A DNA stretch of 64,000 nt from Cellvibrionales bacterium (GCA_024639455.1 JAHEIH010000008.1:1-64000); one strand, 5' to 3'. Positions 9,917-20,130 are shown, numbered from the stretch's first letter. Numbers and translations: made by a program. The notes: a model not told the origin generated them from the letters alone.

Positions 9917-10432
9917 ATGTCTGAAGAAACCACTGTAAACTTGAACCCCGGTACCACTGAGGCCCAACCCCAGCAAAATTTTGGCGTACAACGCATCTAT
10001 TTGAAAGACGCATCGTTTGAAACGCCTCTGGGTGCTGAAGCCTTCACCTTCGATTTTCAGCCCAAGATTAACTTAGATTTGAACACTAAGAATAAGCGTT
10101 TGAACGATAGTCTCTATGAGGTTGTTTTGTCGGTCACTGTTAATGCCGCTTTTGGCGAAGGTGAAGATGCAAAAACTGCCTTTTTGGTAGAAGTGCAACA
10201 GGCAGGTATTTTTGCGATTGAGGGTTTTGAACCCGCGCAAGCGCATCAAACGTTGGGTACCGTATGCCCTAACATCCTATTTCCTTACGCCCGTGAAGCG
10301 ATTGATAGCTTTGTTACCCGCGGCAGTTTCCCCGCGCTGATGTTGGCACCTGTTAACTTCGATGCGCTGTATTTGTCAGCCATGCGCCAGATGGCTGAGC
10401 AGCAGCAAGCGCAACCACCAGCCGACGCGTAA
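9917..10432 (+). CDS. secB: Protein-export chaperone SecB
   Basis: 171 aa. SecB keeps exported proteins unfolded and delivers them to SecA. Family features are FGVQRIYLKDASFETP, the LDLNTKN strand, QAGIFAIEGF, CPNILFPYARE and FPALMLAPVNFDALY. The C-terminal tail is Gln/Ala/Pro rich. AAGGAAAA precedes the ATG. Third gene of yibN-grxC-secB. Confidence 0.97.
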   Translation: MSEETTVNLNPGTTEAQPQQNFGVQRIYLKDASFETPLGAEAFTFDFQPKINLDLNTKNKRLNDSLYEVVLSVTVNAAFGEGEDAKTAFLVEVQQAGIFAIEGFEPAQAHQTLGTVCPNILFPYAREAIDSFVTRGSFPALMLAPVNFDALYLSAMRQMAEQQQAQPPADA

Positions 10433-10440
10433 GTCCTGTG

Positions 10441-10461
10441 CGGGCGGTTACACGCCGCCCG
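10441..10461. terminator. GC-rich hairpin between secB and trmL
   Basis: CGGGCGG (10441-10447) and CCGCCCG (10455-10461) form a perfect 7-bp stem whose loop contains the trmL stop. It starts 8 bp after the secB stop. Neither side has a T-run, so efficiency as an intrinsic terminator is doubtful. It could act in both directions. Confidence 0.4.
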
Positions 10462-10912
10462 GATATCCCAATTGCCGCCATGCTTCATATAGCATAACTG
10501 ACGCGGCGTTCGAAAGATTCATCGATCTCGACTCTGCCAACATCGGCAATCGCAGTACTCGCTCTTTTGCTTGTATATCCAGCCATTCTGGCGGTAAGCC
10601 CTTGGTTTCTTGGCCGAACAGTAAGGCGTCGCCATCTTCAAATTGCATATCGCTGTGACGCGTGGTGCCCTTGGTGCTAATGGAAAAAATACGCGAATCG
10701 GACAGGGCGGCGGCGACCTCTTCGAGACTGTCGTATTGTTGAACGTTGGCCCATTCGTGATAGTCCAAGCCGGCTCGACGCAGACGTTTGTCATCCAATT
10801 CAAAACCAAAGGGGCGAATCAGGTGCAGTTGGGCACCGGTGTTAGCGCAAAGGCGAATAATGTTGCCGGTGTTGGGGGGGATTTCCGGACGGTAGAGAAT
10901 GATATGAAGCAT
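10448..10912 (-). CDS. trmL: tRNA (cytidine/uridine-34 2'-O)-methyltransferase TrmL
   Basis: 154 aa single-domain SPOUT methyltransferase with a C-terminal trefoil knot. It methylates the wobble ribose of tRNA-Leu isoacceptors using S-adenosylmethionine. Visible motifs: motif 1 [19 protein letters not shown], motif 2 [11 protein letters not shown] and motif 3 [18 protein letters not shown]. Last gene of the lptM-to-trmL operon, 2 bp after the HAD hydrolase gene. Confidence 0.94.
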   Translation of the reverse strand: MLHIILYRPEIPPNTGNIIRLCANTGAQLHLIRPFGFELDDKRLRRAGLDYHEWANVQQYDSLEEVAAALSDSRIFSISTKGTTRHSDMQFEDGDALLFGQETKGLPPEWLDIQAKERVLRLPMLAESRSMNLSNAASVMLYEAWRQLGYPGGV

Positions 10913-10914
10913 AG

Positions 10915-11613
10915 TTAGGGCTTATCTAGGCCACGCACAAGGGCGGGCAGTTGGTCAAAGTGTTGGAATTGGGCAGGAGGCTCGCCAGTGCCGGTCCAAT
11001 CGTTGCGTTCGGGGTTGTACCACAGCACGGGCATCCCCATGGCACGTGCTCCGGCGATGTCGTGGTCGTGGTGGTCACCAATGTGAAGCATTTTATCGGC
11101 ATCGCAGTTGGCGTGTAACAGTGCCGCTTCGAAGGGGCGAGGGCCGGGTTTGCTCTGACCGACTTTTTCCGCCGACACGGCAAAATCAAAATAACTCGCC
11201 AGTGGCGTTAAAAAGACGTTGGCGTTGCCGTTGCTAATGGCGCCGATTGTGTAATGTTGTTTCAGGTGCAATAGTGCGGGTTCAACGCCCTCAAAGGTAA
11301 ACACATGCTGACGAGCCCGCAGAAAGACGTCGAAGGCGTGCTGGCTGAGTCGTTTGGCGCGACGTGGATGATGGCCTGCTCCCTCCAGTAAGTGAGCGAC
11401 CACTCGCCTACGCAAGGCGCTGATTTGGTGGGCCAGATGGGGTTCGCGTGCGAGGGTCTCGCGGCGAGCTGCCATTAGCCGCTCACGCGGCAGGGCGCCC
11501 AGTTCGGGAAGGTTGTGGGCGAGCCACTGTTGAAAAATTTTCTCGGCCCGATCAATCGTTTTATCGGTGTGCCAGACGGTGTCGTCTAGATCAAAACTGA
11601 TGGCTCTAAGCAT
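10915..11613 (-). CDS. HAD family hydrolase (YigB-like phosphatase)
   Basis: 232 aa HAD-IA hydrolase with all four motifs: DLDDT (motif I nucleophile), ISNGN (motif II), KVGQSKPGP (motif III lysine) and [13 protein letters not shown] (motif IV). E. coli YigB, next to xerC, is an FMN/5-amino-6-ribitylamino-uracil phosphate phosphatase; the matching position supports the same assignment here. It starts 2 bp after xerC ends. The exact substrate cannot be read from the sequence. Confidence 0.88.
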   Translation of the reverse strand: MLRAISFDLDDTVWHTDKTIDRAEKIFQQWLAHNLPELGALPRERLMAARRETLAREPHLAHQISALRRRVVAHLLEGAGHHPRRAKRLSQHAFDVFLRARQHVFTFEGVEPALLHLKQHYTIGAISNGNANVFLTPLASYFDFAVSAEKVGQSKPGPRPFEAALLHANCDADKMLHIGDHHDHDIAGARAMGMPVLWYNPERNDWTGTGEPPAQFQHFDQLPALVRGLDKP

Positions 11614-11615
11614 GG

Positions 11616-12539
11616 TTATTCCTCGCCGCGTCGTTTGCGGGCGCGTGGATGGGCGCTGTCATACACCTTGGCTAGGTGTTGAAAATCCAGATGGGTATAG
11701 ATCTGGGTGGTGGAAATATCCGCGTGACCAAGCAATTCTTGGATGTTACGCAAATCGCCACTGGATTCCAGCATATGGCTGGCGAAACTGTGGCGCAGCA
11801 TGTGCGGGTGAACCTGCTGGTCGCTGCCGCGCCATTTGGCAATCTTGCTGAGCCGAGCCTGTACGCTGCGCGGGTGGATGCGATTGCCGCGTTGCGATAA
11901 GAACAGTGCCTGAGCGTCGGCGCTAGGTATATCATTGCGTACTTTTAGCCACGCTTTGAGAGCGCTAATGGCGTAGCTGCCCAGCGGCAGAATGCGCGAT
12001 TTGCTGCCCTTACCTGTCACTTTTATGCTGGCGTCGCTCAGGTCGAGGTCGTCTATGTTGCAGCCCACCAGTTCCGCTAAGCGCAGACCGCTGGAATAAA
12101 ACAGTTCAAGCATAGCCTTGTCGCGTAGACTCAACCAATCGTCACTCTCAAAGTCGAGCAACTGAGTCACCCTGTCGACGTCGAGCGTATTGGGCAGCTT
12201 GCGCGGCGTCTTGGGCGGGCGGATGCCCACCGCGGGGTTACTATTGCTACGCCGCTGCCGATTGAGAAAGGTGTAAAGCGAGCGCACCGCCGATAGATAA
12301 CGCTGAATTGATTTGCCGCCTAAGCCTTTGCGGTGCAATTCAGCCACTTGGCGGCGCAGGTGGGCTGGGTGCACCGCATCGGCACTGTCTAGACCGTCGC
12401 GGTTGGTAAATTCTAAAAACTTGCTGAGGTCGCGAGCATAGTTACTACAGGTGTGCGGCGAAAGGCGCCGCACTTGGCGGATATAATCGTGAAACTCAGC
12501 GATGTTTTGGCTCAGGATGCTCAAGGCGTTATCCGCCAA
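11616..12539 (-). CDS. xerC: Tyrosine recombinase XerC
   Basis: 307 aa. XerC acts with XerD and FtsK at dif to resolve chromosome dimers. N-terminal SAM-like domain (about 10-95), then the catalytic domain with Arg153 (SGLRLAEL), Lys177 (TGKGSK), His246 and Arg249 (HPHMLRHSFASH), His272 (LLGHADI) and nucleophile Tyr281 (TTQIYTH). It belongs to the lptM-lysA-dapF-DUF484-xerC-HAD-trmL operon, with 9 bp to DUF484. This context, as in E. coli, separates it from phage integrases. Confidence 0.95.
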   Translation of the reverse strand: MADNALSILSQNIAEFHDYIRQVRRLSPHTCSNYARDLSKFLEFTNRDGLDSADAVHPAHLRRQVAELHRKGLGGKSIQRYLSAVRSLYTFLNRQRRSNSNPAVGIRPPKTPRKLPNTLDVDRVTQLLDFESDDWLSLRDKAMLELFYSSGLRLAELVGCNIDDLDLSDASIKVTGKGSKSRILPLGSYAISALKAWLKVRNDIPSADAQALFLSQRGNRIHPRSVQARLSKIAKWRGSDQQVHPHMLRHSFASHMLESSGDLRNIQELLGHADISTTQIYTHLDFQHLAKVYDSAHPRARKRRGEE

Positions 12540-12548
12540 TAGCGCGTG

Positions 12549-13238
12549 TTAGCGCGTTAGCATCGGACTGATGGTTTTGCTGACCACGTCGGCGATAAAG
12601 CATAGGAATAGGGTGTCCATGTCGCTTTTGAAATGGCTGCTGCTCGCGCTGCCAAGGGCTAGCATACCCAATTTCTTGTCACCGCCCAAGGCGATGGTCG
12701 CCGCCGAGCCGACTTTGCTGGCTTTGTCCTTAAACAGGAAGGCCAGCTCATTGTCGCGCAGGATGCCGCATACGCTATTACGCGCGTTGACCAGGCCGCT
12801 GATATGCTGTTCAGCACTGTCGCGGCTGCAGACGGTGGCAGTGGTGTCTTTGTACAGTGCAGGATCGGCAAATACCACAAAGCTAAAGGCGTCGAGCTTG
12901 AAGGCTTTGAGGAAACTGTTGCGCAGGGTCTGGCCAACGGCATCGATGGTCTTGGCGTCTAGCAGGGCAATGACGAGGTCGCGGGTGAGCTGAAAGAAGG
13001 CATCGTTTTGCTCAGCGTTGTGCAGCAGGGTGGCCAGCTTGTTGCGCATTTCAATATTGCGCTCGCGCAGCACGGCGACTTGCTTTTCTACCAGCGAGGT
13101 GGCGCCGCGTGGGCCTTGGTTGGGTAGATTTAATTCCAGCAACAGGTCGTCGCGTAACTGAAAAAAATCGCGATTGTTGCGAAGGTATTCGGCGACTTGT
13201 TCAGCGCTTAGACTGTCGAGATTCTTGCTGGCTTCCAT
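12549..13238 (-). CDS. DUF484 family protein
   Basis: 229 aa, DUF484. An N-terminal helical part (about 1-90, EQVAEYLRNNRDFFQ and LLLELNLPNQGPRGATSL) precedes a GAF-like domain (about 95-225). The family sits almost always between dapF and xerC in proteobacteria, as here with 9-bp gaps on both sides. Its molecular role is not established. No enzyme motif is visible; a regulatory or ligand-sensing role is only inference from the GAF-like fold. Confidence 0.9.
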   Translation of the reverse strand: MEASKNLDSLSAEQVAEYLRNNRDFFQLRDDLLLELNLPNQGPRGATSLVEKQVAVLRERNIEMRNKLATLLHNAEQNDAFFQLTRDLVIALLDAKTIDAVGQTLRNSFLKAFKLDAFSFVVFADPALYKDTTATVCSRDSAEQHISGLVNARNSVCGILRDNELAFLFKDKASKVGSAATIALGGDKKLGMLALGSASSSHFKSDMDTLFLCFIADVVSKTISPMLTR

Positions 13239-13247
13239 GAGTATTCC

Positions 13248-14078
13248 TTAAACGTGAATTTCGCCGTCGAACACCCGTGTGGCGGGGCCGATCATTTCGA
13301 GTGGTTTGCCTTCGCCACCCCATTCGATGTTGAGGGTGCCGCCGGGCAACTCTACCTTAACGCGGCGATCAAGTAGACCGCGCAGGTTACCCGATACTAC
13401 CGCGGCGCAGGCGCCGGTACCACAGGCGAGCGTCTCGCCGGCACCGCGTTCAAAAACGCGCAACTTAATGTGGCCACGGCTGATGATCTGCATAAAGCCG
13501 ACGTTGACGCGATTGGGAAAGCGCGGGTGGTGTTCAATTTTGGGCCCCAGTGTGTGCACCGGGGCGGTGTCGACGTCGTCGACCACGAGGACCGCGTGCG
13601 GATTACCCATAGAAACAGCGCCGATCTCGTAGTGCTGGCCATCCACGTCGAGGTCATAACTGTTGGTGCTGGCATCGGCGACAAAGGGAATGTCTGCTGG
13701 CTCTAGCCAAGGCGTGCCCATGTTCACGCAATACTGATTGCTGCGGGTGACGCGTACTTCAATCATGCCCTTGGCGGTTTCTACCACGATGCGGCGCTTG
13801 CCAGTCAACTGGTGGTCGCGCACAAACTTGGCAAAACAGCGCGCGCCGTTGCCGCAGTGCTCTACCTCAGAGCCGTCGCAATTGTATATGCGGTAGCGGA
13901 AGTCAGCTTCAGGAATACTGGGGATGTCTACCACCAGCACTTGGTCGCAGCCAATGCCGAAGTGGCGATCGGCCAAGGTGCGGATCAAATCTGCGTCGAT
14001 GTTAAAGCGCTGGGTCACGCGGTCTAACACCACGAAATCGTTGCCAAGGCCGTGCATCTTGGTGAATTGAAGTCTCAT
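13248..14078 (-). CDS. dapF: Diaminopimelate epimerase DapF
   Basis: 276 aa. It converts LL- to meso-diaminopimelate for lysine and peptidoglycan. The two-base mechanism uses Cys75 ([16 protein letters not shown]) and Cys219 ([12 protein letters not shown]). N-terminal [12 protein letters not shown] is typical. Its ATG shares one base with the lysA stop (TAATG), coupling it to the enzyme that uses its product. Confidence 0.97.
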   Translation of the reverse strand: MRLQFTKMHGLGNDFVVLDRVTQRFNIDADLIRTLADRHFGIGCDQVLVVDIPSIPEADFRYRIYNCDGSEVEHCGNGARCFAKFVRDHQLTGKRRIVVETAKGMIEVRVTRSNQYCVNMGTPWLEPADIPFVADASTNSYDLDVDGQHYEIGAVSMGNPHAVLVVDDVDTAPVHTLGPKIEHHPRFPNRVNVGFMQIISRGHIKLRVFERGAGETLACGTGACAAVVSGNLRGLLDRRVKVELPGGTLNIEWGGEGKPLEMIGPATRVFDGEIHV

Positions 14079-15325
14079 TAGTCTGCCAGTACCGTTTCGC
14101 CGCGGATCAAATCTTCAAATGTTTCGCGGGCGCGAATTTGGTGAGCGACACCTTTGGCCACCATGACTTCGGCGGCGCGGCCACGACTGTTGTAGTTGGA
14201 GCTCATAGTAAAACCATAGGCGCCAGCGCCGGCCAAGGCCAACAAGTCGCCGGCATCGATCGCCAGATCACGATCTTTGCCAAGAAAGTCGCCGGTTTCA
14301 CACACAGGGCCAACGACGTCGTAGCTATGGCTGTCAGTATCGCGTTGTTGTACGGGAAGAATATCCATCCACGCTTGGTAGAGCGAAGGTCGAATCATGT
14401 CGTTCATGCCGGCATCGATGATGGCGAAGTTCTTTTCGCTGCCGTGCTTGAGGAATTCTACCTTGGTCAACAAGGCGCCAGCGTTGGCGACGATAGAGCG
14501 GCCAGGCTCAAACATAATCGTGAGATCGCGGTTACCCAGGCGTGCCAGCAGGGCACTGATGTAATCACCGATGGCGGGTGGTTGTTCGTTTTGGTAACTC
14601 ACGCCCAAGCCGCCGCCCAGATCTAAATGGTGCAGTTGGATACCTTCGCTTGCCAGGCCATCGATCAATACCAACAGACGATCCAGTGCGTCGAGGAAGG
14701 GGGCGGTCTCGGTCAATTGTGAGCCGATGTGGCAATCTACGCCAACCACCTGGATGTTTGCCATGGCGGCCGCGCGGCGGTAAATCGCCGGTGCCTCTTC
14801 GATATTGATACCGAATTTGTTTTGCTTCAGACCGGTGCTGATGTAGGGGTGGGTCTTGGCATCGACGTCGGGGTTGACGCGCACAGACACAGGGGCAACC
14901 ACGCCCATGTCGGCGGCCACTTGGTTGAGACGGTCCAGCTCGGCGGGTGACTCAAGATTGAAGCACTTGATGCCTTTTTCTAAGGCAAAACGCATTTCTT
15001 CGGCGGTCTTAGCAACGCCAGAAAATACCACGTTGGCGGCGTCGCCACCGGCGGCCAGTACGCGTTGCAGTTCGCCCTGCGATACAATGTCAAAGCCGCC
15101 GCCCAATTTGGCAATGGTGCTCAGTACGGCGAGGTTTGAGTTAGCTTTAACCGCGTAGCACACCAGATGGTCACGACCAATCAATGCCTCGGTATAGGCG
15201 CTGAAGTTGCGAACGATAGTATCCTGCGAATAGAGGTAAGTGGGCGTGCCAAAGCGCGCGGCGATCTCGGTCAAAGCGAGGCCGTCAAAGGCGAGCTGAC
15301 CGTTTTGGTATGCGAGAGATTTCAT
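14078..15325 (-). CDS. lysA: Diaminopimelate decarboxylase LysA
   Basis: 415 aa fold-type III PLP enzyme. It decarboxylates meso-DAP to L-lysine. PLP lysine Lys60 in [10 protein letters not shown], phosphate-binding [24 protein letters not shown], and the intersubunit active-site cysteine in GPVCETGDF. It overlaps lptM by 4 bp (ATGA) and dapF by 1 bp, so lptM-lysA-dapF are tightly coupled. Confidence 0.97.
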   Translation of the reverse strand: MKSLAYQNGQLAFDGLALTEIAARFGTPTYLYSQDTIVRNFSAYTEALIGRDHLVCYAVKANSNLAVLSTIAKLGGGFDIVSQGELQRVLAAGGDAANVVFSGVAKTAEEMRFALEKGIKCFNLESPAELDRLNQVAADMGVVAPVSVRVNPDVDAKTHPYISTGLKQNKFGINIEEAPAIYRRAAAMANIQVVGVDCHIGSQLTETAPFLDALDRLLVLIDGLASEGIQLHHLDLGGGLGVSYQNEQPPAIGDYISALLARLGNRDLTIMFEPGRSIVANAGALLTKVEFLKHGSEKNFAIIDAGMNDMIRPSLYQAWMDILPVQQRDTDSHSYDVVGPVCETGDFLGKDRDLAIDAGDLLALAGAGAYGFTMSSNYNSRGRAAEVMVAKGVAHQIRARETFEDLIRGETVLAD

Positions 15326-15444
15326 TGTGCCTCGGGGGTTGTTTGCTGGGGTTCGGTGCTATCAGGGCGATACAGCGCACCCGCCTGTCCACAGCTGGTT
15401 AAGACAGTGCATAACAATAGGCATGTGATGATTCGCAACAACAT
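15322..15444 (-). CDS. lptM: LPS translocon maturation lipoprotein LptM (YifL-like)
   Basis: 40 aa lipoprotein. Type II signal peptide LLRIITCLLLCTV with lipobox LTSC (lipidated Cys18), then the family start CGQAGALYRPD. In E. coli LptM/YifL assists oxidative folding of the LptD-LptE translocon. The frame is open upstream to 15774, but that part runs antisense through cyaY and is not coding; ATG 15444 places the signal peptide correctly. It overlaps lysA by 4 bp, the family's normal position beside lysA/dapF and cyaY. Confidence 0.9.
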   Translation of the reverse strand: MLLRIITCLLLCTVLTSCGQAGALYRPDSTEPQQTTPEAQ

Positions 15445-15472
15445 GATTCCAGTCTCAAAGGTAAAGCATGGC

Positions 15473-15501
15473 ATTATAGCGACCTTGACGCGGCGCGTAT
15501 A
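15473..15501 (-). promoter_or_regulatory. Promoter of the lptM-lysA-dapF-DUF484-xerC-HAD-trmL operon
   Basis: Minus-strand TATAAT (15478-15473) is a perfect -10. TATACG sits 17 bp upstream as a poor -35 (3/6). It lies 28 bp before lptM. On the other strand TATACT (15511-15516) could serve cyaY, but its only good -35, TTGACG (15485-15490), is 20 bp away. Confidence 0.45.
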
Positions 15502-15570
15502 GAAACAGCGTATACTTGGTTGTCGCTTTAAAAAGCATTTAGAATAACCTTTTGCCCACAAGGAGCTGCC

Positions 15571-15888
15571 ATGGACGCACTGGATTTTAGCCAACGTATC
15601 GACGACCTCATGCACGACATCGAAGACTATGTCGATACCATGACCGTGGACATCGATTGCGAGATGGGGCCTGGCGTACTGACTATGGTGTGCCCCAATG
15701 GCAGCCACATCATCGCCTCGCGTCAGACCGCCACGCATGAGTTGTGGTTGGCGACCAAGCGCGATGGTTTTCACTTTGCCTTCGACGCGGTGGCCGACGC
15801 TTGGGTATCGACCAAAGATGGCCGTGATTTTCGCGAAGTGTTAGCAGAAGCCAGCTTAGAACAGGCCGGTGAAGCGATCAAAATCTAA
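15571..15888 (+). CDS. cyaY: Frataxin-like iron-sulfur assembly regulator CyaY
   Basis: 105 aa. CyaY binds iron on an acidic first helix and modulates the IscS-IscU machinery. The helix is visible as DDLMHDIEDYVDTMTVDIDCE, and the sheet carries QTATHELWLATKRDGFHF and WVSTKDGRDF. ACAAGGAG lies 5-12 bases upstream of the ATG. Its stop abuts the cyaA stop on the other strand with no gap, as in the cyaA-cyaY pair of E. coli. Confidence 0.95.
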   Translation: MDALDFSQRIDDLMHDIEDYVDTMTVDIDCEMGPGVLTMVCPNGSHIIASRQTATHELWLATKRDGFHFAFDAVADAWVSTKDGRDFREVLAEASLEQAGEAIKI

Positions 15889-18648
15889 CTAATCGCTACT
15901 TTTCAGCGCCTGATTAAGCAGGCGCTCTATTTTCTGTTTGTGCTGTAGATAGGTGATAGTCTGCAGTCGAGCCCCCTCGGGGATACCGTCGCTTAGGTCT
16001 ATATCGGTGAGGTAGCAGGGGTAGCGCTCGCGGTTACTGCGCTGCTGCAAAATATAACTCGCGACCTCTACGTAAATCCCCTCGCCCCACTCCTTGTACA
16101 AGAATTCACGCTGACCACAGGTAATGTCGTACACCACTTCGCGCTGGCCGTTGCGAATCGCGTGTGCCTGTACCTCGAAGTGGTGGCGATCTTCGATGTC
16201 CATGTCGGCGTGCAGCGGATCGATGATGTAGCGGTTGATCTTGCGGTGGAATTGAATCTCGTAAAAGTACACGTGTTTGTTGTCGTCGAGTGGCGACTGG
16301 TGGCGTTGCCGCAAGCGAATATTTTTCAAGAAGCGATACAGCGGTTGCATTAATGCTTGTGGGTTGTGGTATTGCGTGTAGTAGGTATAGAGCGATCCCA
16401 TTTCGTCGTCGAGATAAATCGCCGCCATGCCAGCATTAACTTGGTAGAACACCTGCACGTGATCGGGTCTAAAAATCGGCAATAGTGCGGGCAATGGCGT
16501 GTCGCGCAGGGCGCCGTTATCAAGTTCAATGGGGCTGTACTCACGTCGCTCCTGCCCCAGATGGTTGAACAGCTTGCTGCGGTTGGGGAAGTGGCGCCAT
16601 TGAATTTCGCCGTGGTCTTTCTCAAGTAGGTAGTATTCCTGCTCGATTTCTAAAATGAAACGCGGTGTTTGTTCGGCGCGGATCAAGATATCGCTCAGTT
16701 GCTCATAGATGGCTTGGTAGCGTTTGACCAGTGCCGTGCCGTGGTTGGCGCTGCTAAAAAATACCGCTTTGGGGGCGGGCTGCTGATGGCGGATAGAGTT
16801 ATTCAGTACAAAGCACAGACTTTCGATGACGCTAGCATCGCCATCAAAGTGAAAGTGATACAGCCCGTGCCATGAACTGCAGGAAATGATGTTGATTTCG
16901 TGCAATAGGTTGTTGCTAGCGCCGCCAAATTTCAGCACATCATTGCGATCGGAGACCAGCATCTTGTCGTCGGTCAGCACCTCGTTGTGGCTTTCAATGA
17001 TAAACAGCGCTGCACGCATTGACTCCTCGGCGGCAAAATCGTCGTCGCTTGTCTCTTCGTCCAAAAAGGCCAGAATGCCTTTCATTTGCCGGCGCAGAAT
17101 CTGCACGTCTTGTGGGCTGATATCGCCGCAGCTGCGGTCGAGGTAAAACTGGGTCAGGTGATTGGCGAGGTGGTTGGCCTCGGCCCAACACAGCAACTGG
17201 TAAAGCGAGTCGCAACTGTAAATCGGCTTTTCTTGTTCGGGACGCATTAAATCCCAATGCGCATGGTGACGAATGAGTAGTTTGTCGACGTGTTCACATT
17301 GGTTAATAGCGTGGCTTAAAATGGAGATCTTATTGGGTCGATACTCGAACCAGGCCTGTAACTTGTGCCCCAAAATGGCGAACTCGCGTTCGTCGATTGC
17401 ATTGTGGGCGTTGCGCTGTTCCGCCAACTGACAGAGCAAGTCATAGGAATGGTTCAATTCCTTGACCAGTAGGTTCTGCTCTTCGATCACTCTGTCGACA
17501 TGGCGGTTGTGGCGCTCATCGAGCTCCATCAATTGGTAGTCGCCCCAACCCCACTGTTCGATTAGGTTACGCAACAATTGCTGCCGCCAGTGGTTGATCG
17601 ATTCACGGTTGAACTGTGACAGCGGTATGCCAATCTTGGTGTAAAAACAACGTCTTATAAAGTCGAGTCGCTCTCGGTTACCTTCGGTTAGCAAGTAGCG
17701 CTCAAGGCGCCGATACATCATCACGTAGGGGTCGAGCTCGTCGGGGTGCAGTTGGTTCTGATAAATCAACGTTTTGAAGCCCATCGACAGCGGTTCGGAA
17801 CTGCCGTGTTGCGAGGCGTAGGTCTCAGTAAGCAAAATTTTAATCATCGACTTGTAGGGCGAGTCGATCGATTTGTACATCTGCCACACGCCCGCACCAA
17901 TGTATTCACTGAAGGGGATGGTGGCAACCGAGCCGAAATCCAGCACATCAGCCGTTTGCAATTGACCGTCTTGAGTCAGAGCCTCGCGGATGTGGTCGTA
18001 GTCGGCCTCGCGCTCGGGAGGAATAAACCACCACAGCGGCGGTTTGCCGGCCAGCAGCAGGGCGGTTCGGTAAAACTCATCGAGAAGTAATTTGTGCTGG
18101 GTGCTGCCACAATCTTCGCCGCTGAGCCCCGGGCGCTGGTTGTCGCGAAACTGCTCGGCGGTCATGACAAAGAAATACATGTCGATGCCCTGTTGGTCGG
18201 CCCATTTTGTGATGCGGTTAGCCTTGTTTTGCAGGGCTTCGATTTGCTGCTCACTGAGACCGGGGCGGTGGCACAACCAAATGTCGAAGTCGCTTTGGCG
18301 TGAGTGAGCGACCGAGCCACTGCTGCCCATCAAATAGATGGCATCGATGTCGCTTTGGGTTTGTTGTTGGGCATTGAATTGAAAACTTGGGGCTACCTGT
18401 TTGGCGCGTTTAACGGCGATGTCGTTGGCAGAGAACTGATAGACACCACACGGAGTGAGATTGTCGATGAAGCCAGGGAGTTGCGAGTGGTTGAGATGGA
18501 AAAGCAGTGGCAGTATGTCAAATGCGCGCTGGTGCTTACCACCCATAACGTGGCGTGCGCGCCCAATACGCACTTCGTTTAGGTGCAGGAAGCGTTGCCG
18601 AATATCCCTATGGCTCGATGTTTGTTGGGCTGTTTGCATACCCAACAA
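15889..18648 (-). CDS. cyaA: Class I adenylate cyclase CyaA
   Basis: 919 aa, somewhat longer than E. coli CyaA (848). It makes cAMP from ATP for CRP-type regulators. The nucleotidyltransferase core is near the N-terminus: LMGSSGSVAHSRQSDFDIWL (about 106-125) supplies the GSxG and metal-binding DxD. The C-terminal half is the regulatory region seen in enterobacterial CyaA. The 5' end is preceded by a 13-bp hairpin shared with the argH 3' end, so part of its transcription may come from argH. Confidence 0.95.
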   Translation of the reverse strand: MLGMQTAQQTSSHRDIRQRFLHLNEVRIGRARHVMGGKHQRAFDILPLLFHLNHSQLPGFIDNLTPCGVYQFSANDIAVKRAKQVAPSFQFNAQQQTQSDIDAIYLMGSSGSVAHSRQSDFDIWLCHRPGLSEQQIEALQNKANRITKWADQQGIDMYFFVMTAEQFRDNQRPGLSGEDCGSTQHKLLLDEFYRTALLLAGKPPLWWFIPPEREADYDHIREALTQDGQLQTADVLDFGSVATIPFSEYIGAGVWQMYKSIDSPYKSMIKILLTETYASQHGSSEPLSMGFKTLIYQNQLHPDELDPYVMMYRRLERYLLTEGNRERLDFIRRCFYTKIGIPLSQFNRESINHWRQQLLRNLIEQWGWGDYQLMELDERHNRHVDRVIEEQNLLVKELNHSYDLLCQLAEQRNAHNAIDEREFAILGHKLQAWFEYRPNKISILSHAINQCEHVDKLLIRHHAHWDLMRPEQEKPIYSCDSLYQLLCWAEANHLANHLTQFYLDRSCGDISPQDVQILRRQMKGILAFLDEETSDDDFAAEESMRAALFIIESHNEVLTDDKMLVSDRNDVLKFGGASNNLLHEINIISCSSWHGLYHFHFDGDASVIESLCFVLNNSIRHQQPAPKAVFFSSANHGTALVKRYQAIYEQLSDILIRAEQTPRFILEIEQEYYLLEKDHGEIQWRHFPNRSKLFNHLGQERREYSPIELDNGALRDTPLPALLPIFRPDHVQVFYQVNAGMAAIYLDDEMGSLYTYYTQYHNPQALMQPLYRFLKNIRLRQRHQSPLDDNKHVYFYEIQFHRKINRYIIDPLHADMDIEDRHHFEVQAHAIRNGQREVVYDITCGQREFLYKEWGEGIYVEVASYILQQRSNRERYPCYLTDIDLSDGIPEGARLQTITYLQHKQKIERLLNQALKSSD

Positions 18649-18664
18649 TATAGTTCAGGATTGA

Positions 18665-18701
18665 CAACAGTGTTAGGCAGTATGGCCACCTAACACTGTT
18701 G
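18665..18701 (-). terminator. 13-bp perfect hairpin between argH and cyaA
   Basis: CAACAGTGTTAGG (18665-18677) pairs perfectly with CCTAACACTGTTG (18689-18701) around an 11-nt loop. It fills most of the 61-bp gap after the argH stop and before the cyaA start. On the minus strand the stem is followed by TCAATCC, not a T-run. It is the longest perfect stem I found in the window, and may be an attenuator, a Rho-assisted terminator or an RNA 3'-end stabiliser. Confidence 0.6.
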
Positions 18702-18709
18702 AGTAGGGT

Positions 18710-20098
18710 TTAGCGCTCGGCGATGATGTCACGTGCGCGCTTGGCGGCCATGCTCACTTGCTCTGGCGCGGTGCCGCCAAAGTGGTTGCGGGCGCTGACC
18801 GACCCTTCTAGCGTCAGATAATCAAACACGTCCGTCTCGATGACAGGGCTGAATTGTTGCAGTTCTTGCAGGGTCATTTCCCACAGATCGCGCTCGTTTT
18901 CCACACCGAAGGCCACTGACTTACCAACGATTTCGTGGGCGTCGCGGAAAGGTATGCCCTTGCGCACCAAGTAGTCCGCTAAATCGGTCGCGGTAGAGAA
19001 GCCGCGACCGGCAGCTTCTTGCATATAAGACTTGCGAGCAACGATGGCGGGCGTCATGTCAGCGTAGGCTTTCAAGCAGTCTTTGACAGTATCAATGGCG
19101 TCAAATAATGGCTCTTTGTCTTCTTGGTTGTCCTTGTTGTAGGCCAGCGGCTGCGATTTCATCAGCGTGATTAGGCCGATCAAATGGCCAACCACACGGC
19201 CAGTTTTACCGCGCACCAGTTCGGGCACGTCGGGGTTTTTCTTCTGCGGCATGATCGAAGAGCCGGTGCAGAAGCGATCGGGTAGATCGATGAAATTAAA
19301 CTGTGCCGACGCCCACAGAATTAACTCTTCGCTAAAGCGTGACATGTGCATCATCAACAGGCTGGCGAAGGCAGTAAATTCAATCGCGAAGTCGCGGTCA
19401 GACACTGAGTCCAATGAGTTTTCTGTGGGCGCATCAAAGCCCAGCAATTTGGCGGTATAAAAACGGTCAATGGGGTAGGTGGTGCCGGCCAGCGCCGCGG
19501 CGCCTAGCGGTGACTTGTTAACGCGTTTGCGGCAGTCCATCAGGCGTTCATAGTCGCGTTGCAGCATTTCGTTCCACGCCAACAAGTGGTGGCCAAAGGT
19601 CACAGGCTGGGCTGTCTGTAAGTGGGTAAAGCCAGGCATGATGGTGGCTGCTTCGCGCTCGGCCAGATCCACCAAGCCGTTTTGTAAACGGGTTAACTCG
19701 GCCGCGATGGCGTCAATTTCGTCGCGCAGATAGAGACGAATATCGGTGGCGACTTGGTCATTGCGTGAACGGCCGGTGTGAAGCTTTTTGCCGGTATCGC
19801 CGATCTTGGCAGTGAGGCGCGCTTCGATGTTCATGTGCACGTCTTCCAGTGTGACCGACCACTCGAAGTTGCCGGCTTGGATATCGGCGCGGATGTCTTC
19901 TAAACCCTGTTCAATCGCACGGTATTCGTCGTCGGTCAGAATACCGACTTTATTCAGCATATTGGCGTGAGCGAGTGAGCCATTAATGTCGTGGTGGTAA
20001 AGGCGTTGGTCGAAGCCGACCGAGGCGGTAAAACGTTCGACGAAGGCGTCGGTGGGTTCGCTGAAACGACCACCCCAGGGTTTGATTGCGTCACTCAT
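18710..20098 (-). CDS. argH: Argininosuccinate lyase ArgH
   Basis: 462 aa fumarase/aspartase superfamily enzyme. It splits argininosuccinate into arginine and fumarate, the last step of arginine synthesis. The signature loop [15 protein letters not shown] holds the catalytic serine; other conserved pieces are [22 protein letters not shown] and [10 protein letters not shown]. An in-frame ATG at 20107 exists, but [10 protein letters not shown] at 20098 is the family start. In Pseudomonas the algZ-algR pair lies between argH and hemC; here the two are directly divergent. Confidence 0.96.
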   Translation of the reverse strand: MSDAIKPWGGRFSEPTDAFVERFTASVGFDQRLYHHDINGSLAHANMLNKVGILTDDEYRAIEQGLEDIRADIQAGNFEWSVTLEDVHMNIEARLTAKIGDTGKKLHTGRSRNDQVATDIRLYLRDEIDAIAAELTRLQNGLVDLAEREAATIMPGFTHLQTAQPVTFGHHLLAWNEMLQRDYERLMDCRKRVNKSPLGAAALAGTTYPIDRFYTAKLLGFDAPTENSLDSVSDRDFAIEFTAFASLLMMHMSRFSEELILWASAQFNFIDLPDRFCTGSSIMPQKKNPDVPELVRGKTGRVVGHLIGLITLMKSQPLAYNKDNQEDKEPLFDAIDTVKDCLKAYADMTPAIVARKSYMQEAAGRGFSTATDLADYLVRKGIPFRDAHEIVGKSVAFGVENERDLWEMTLQELQQFSPVIETDVFDYLTLEGSVSARNHFGGTAPEQVSMAAKRARDIIAER

Positions 20099-20130
20099 GT
20101 TGATCACTCGGTGAGGGTTAAAAAAGGACG

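Noticed and set aside
15445-15774. N-terminal extension of the lptM frame (150-aa reading)
   Set aside because: It runs antisense through cyaY; the signal peptide and lipobox fix the start at 15444.
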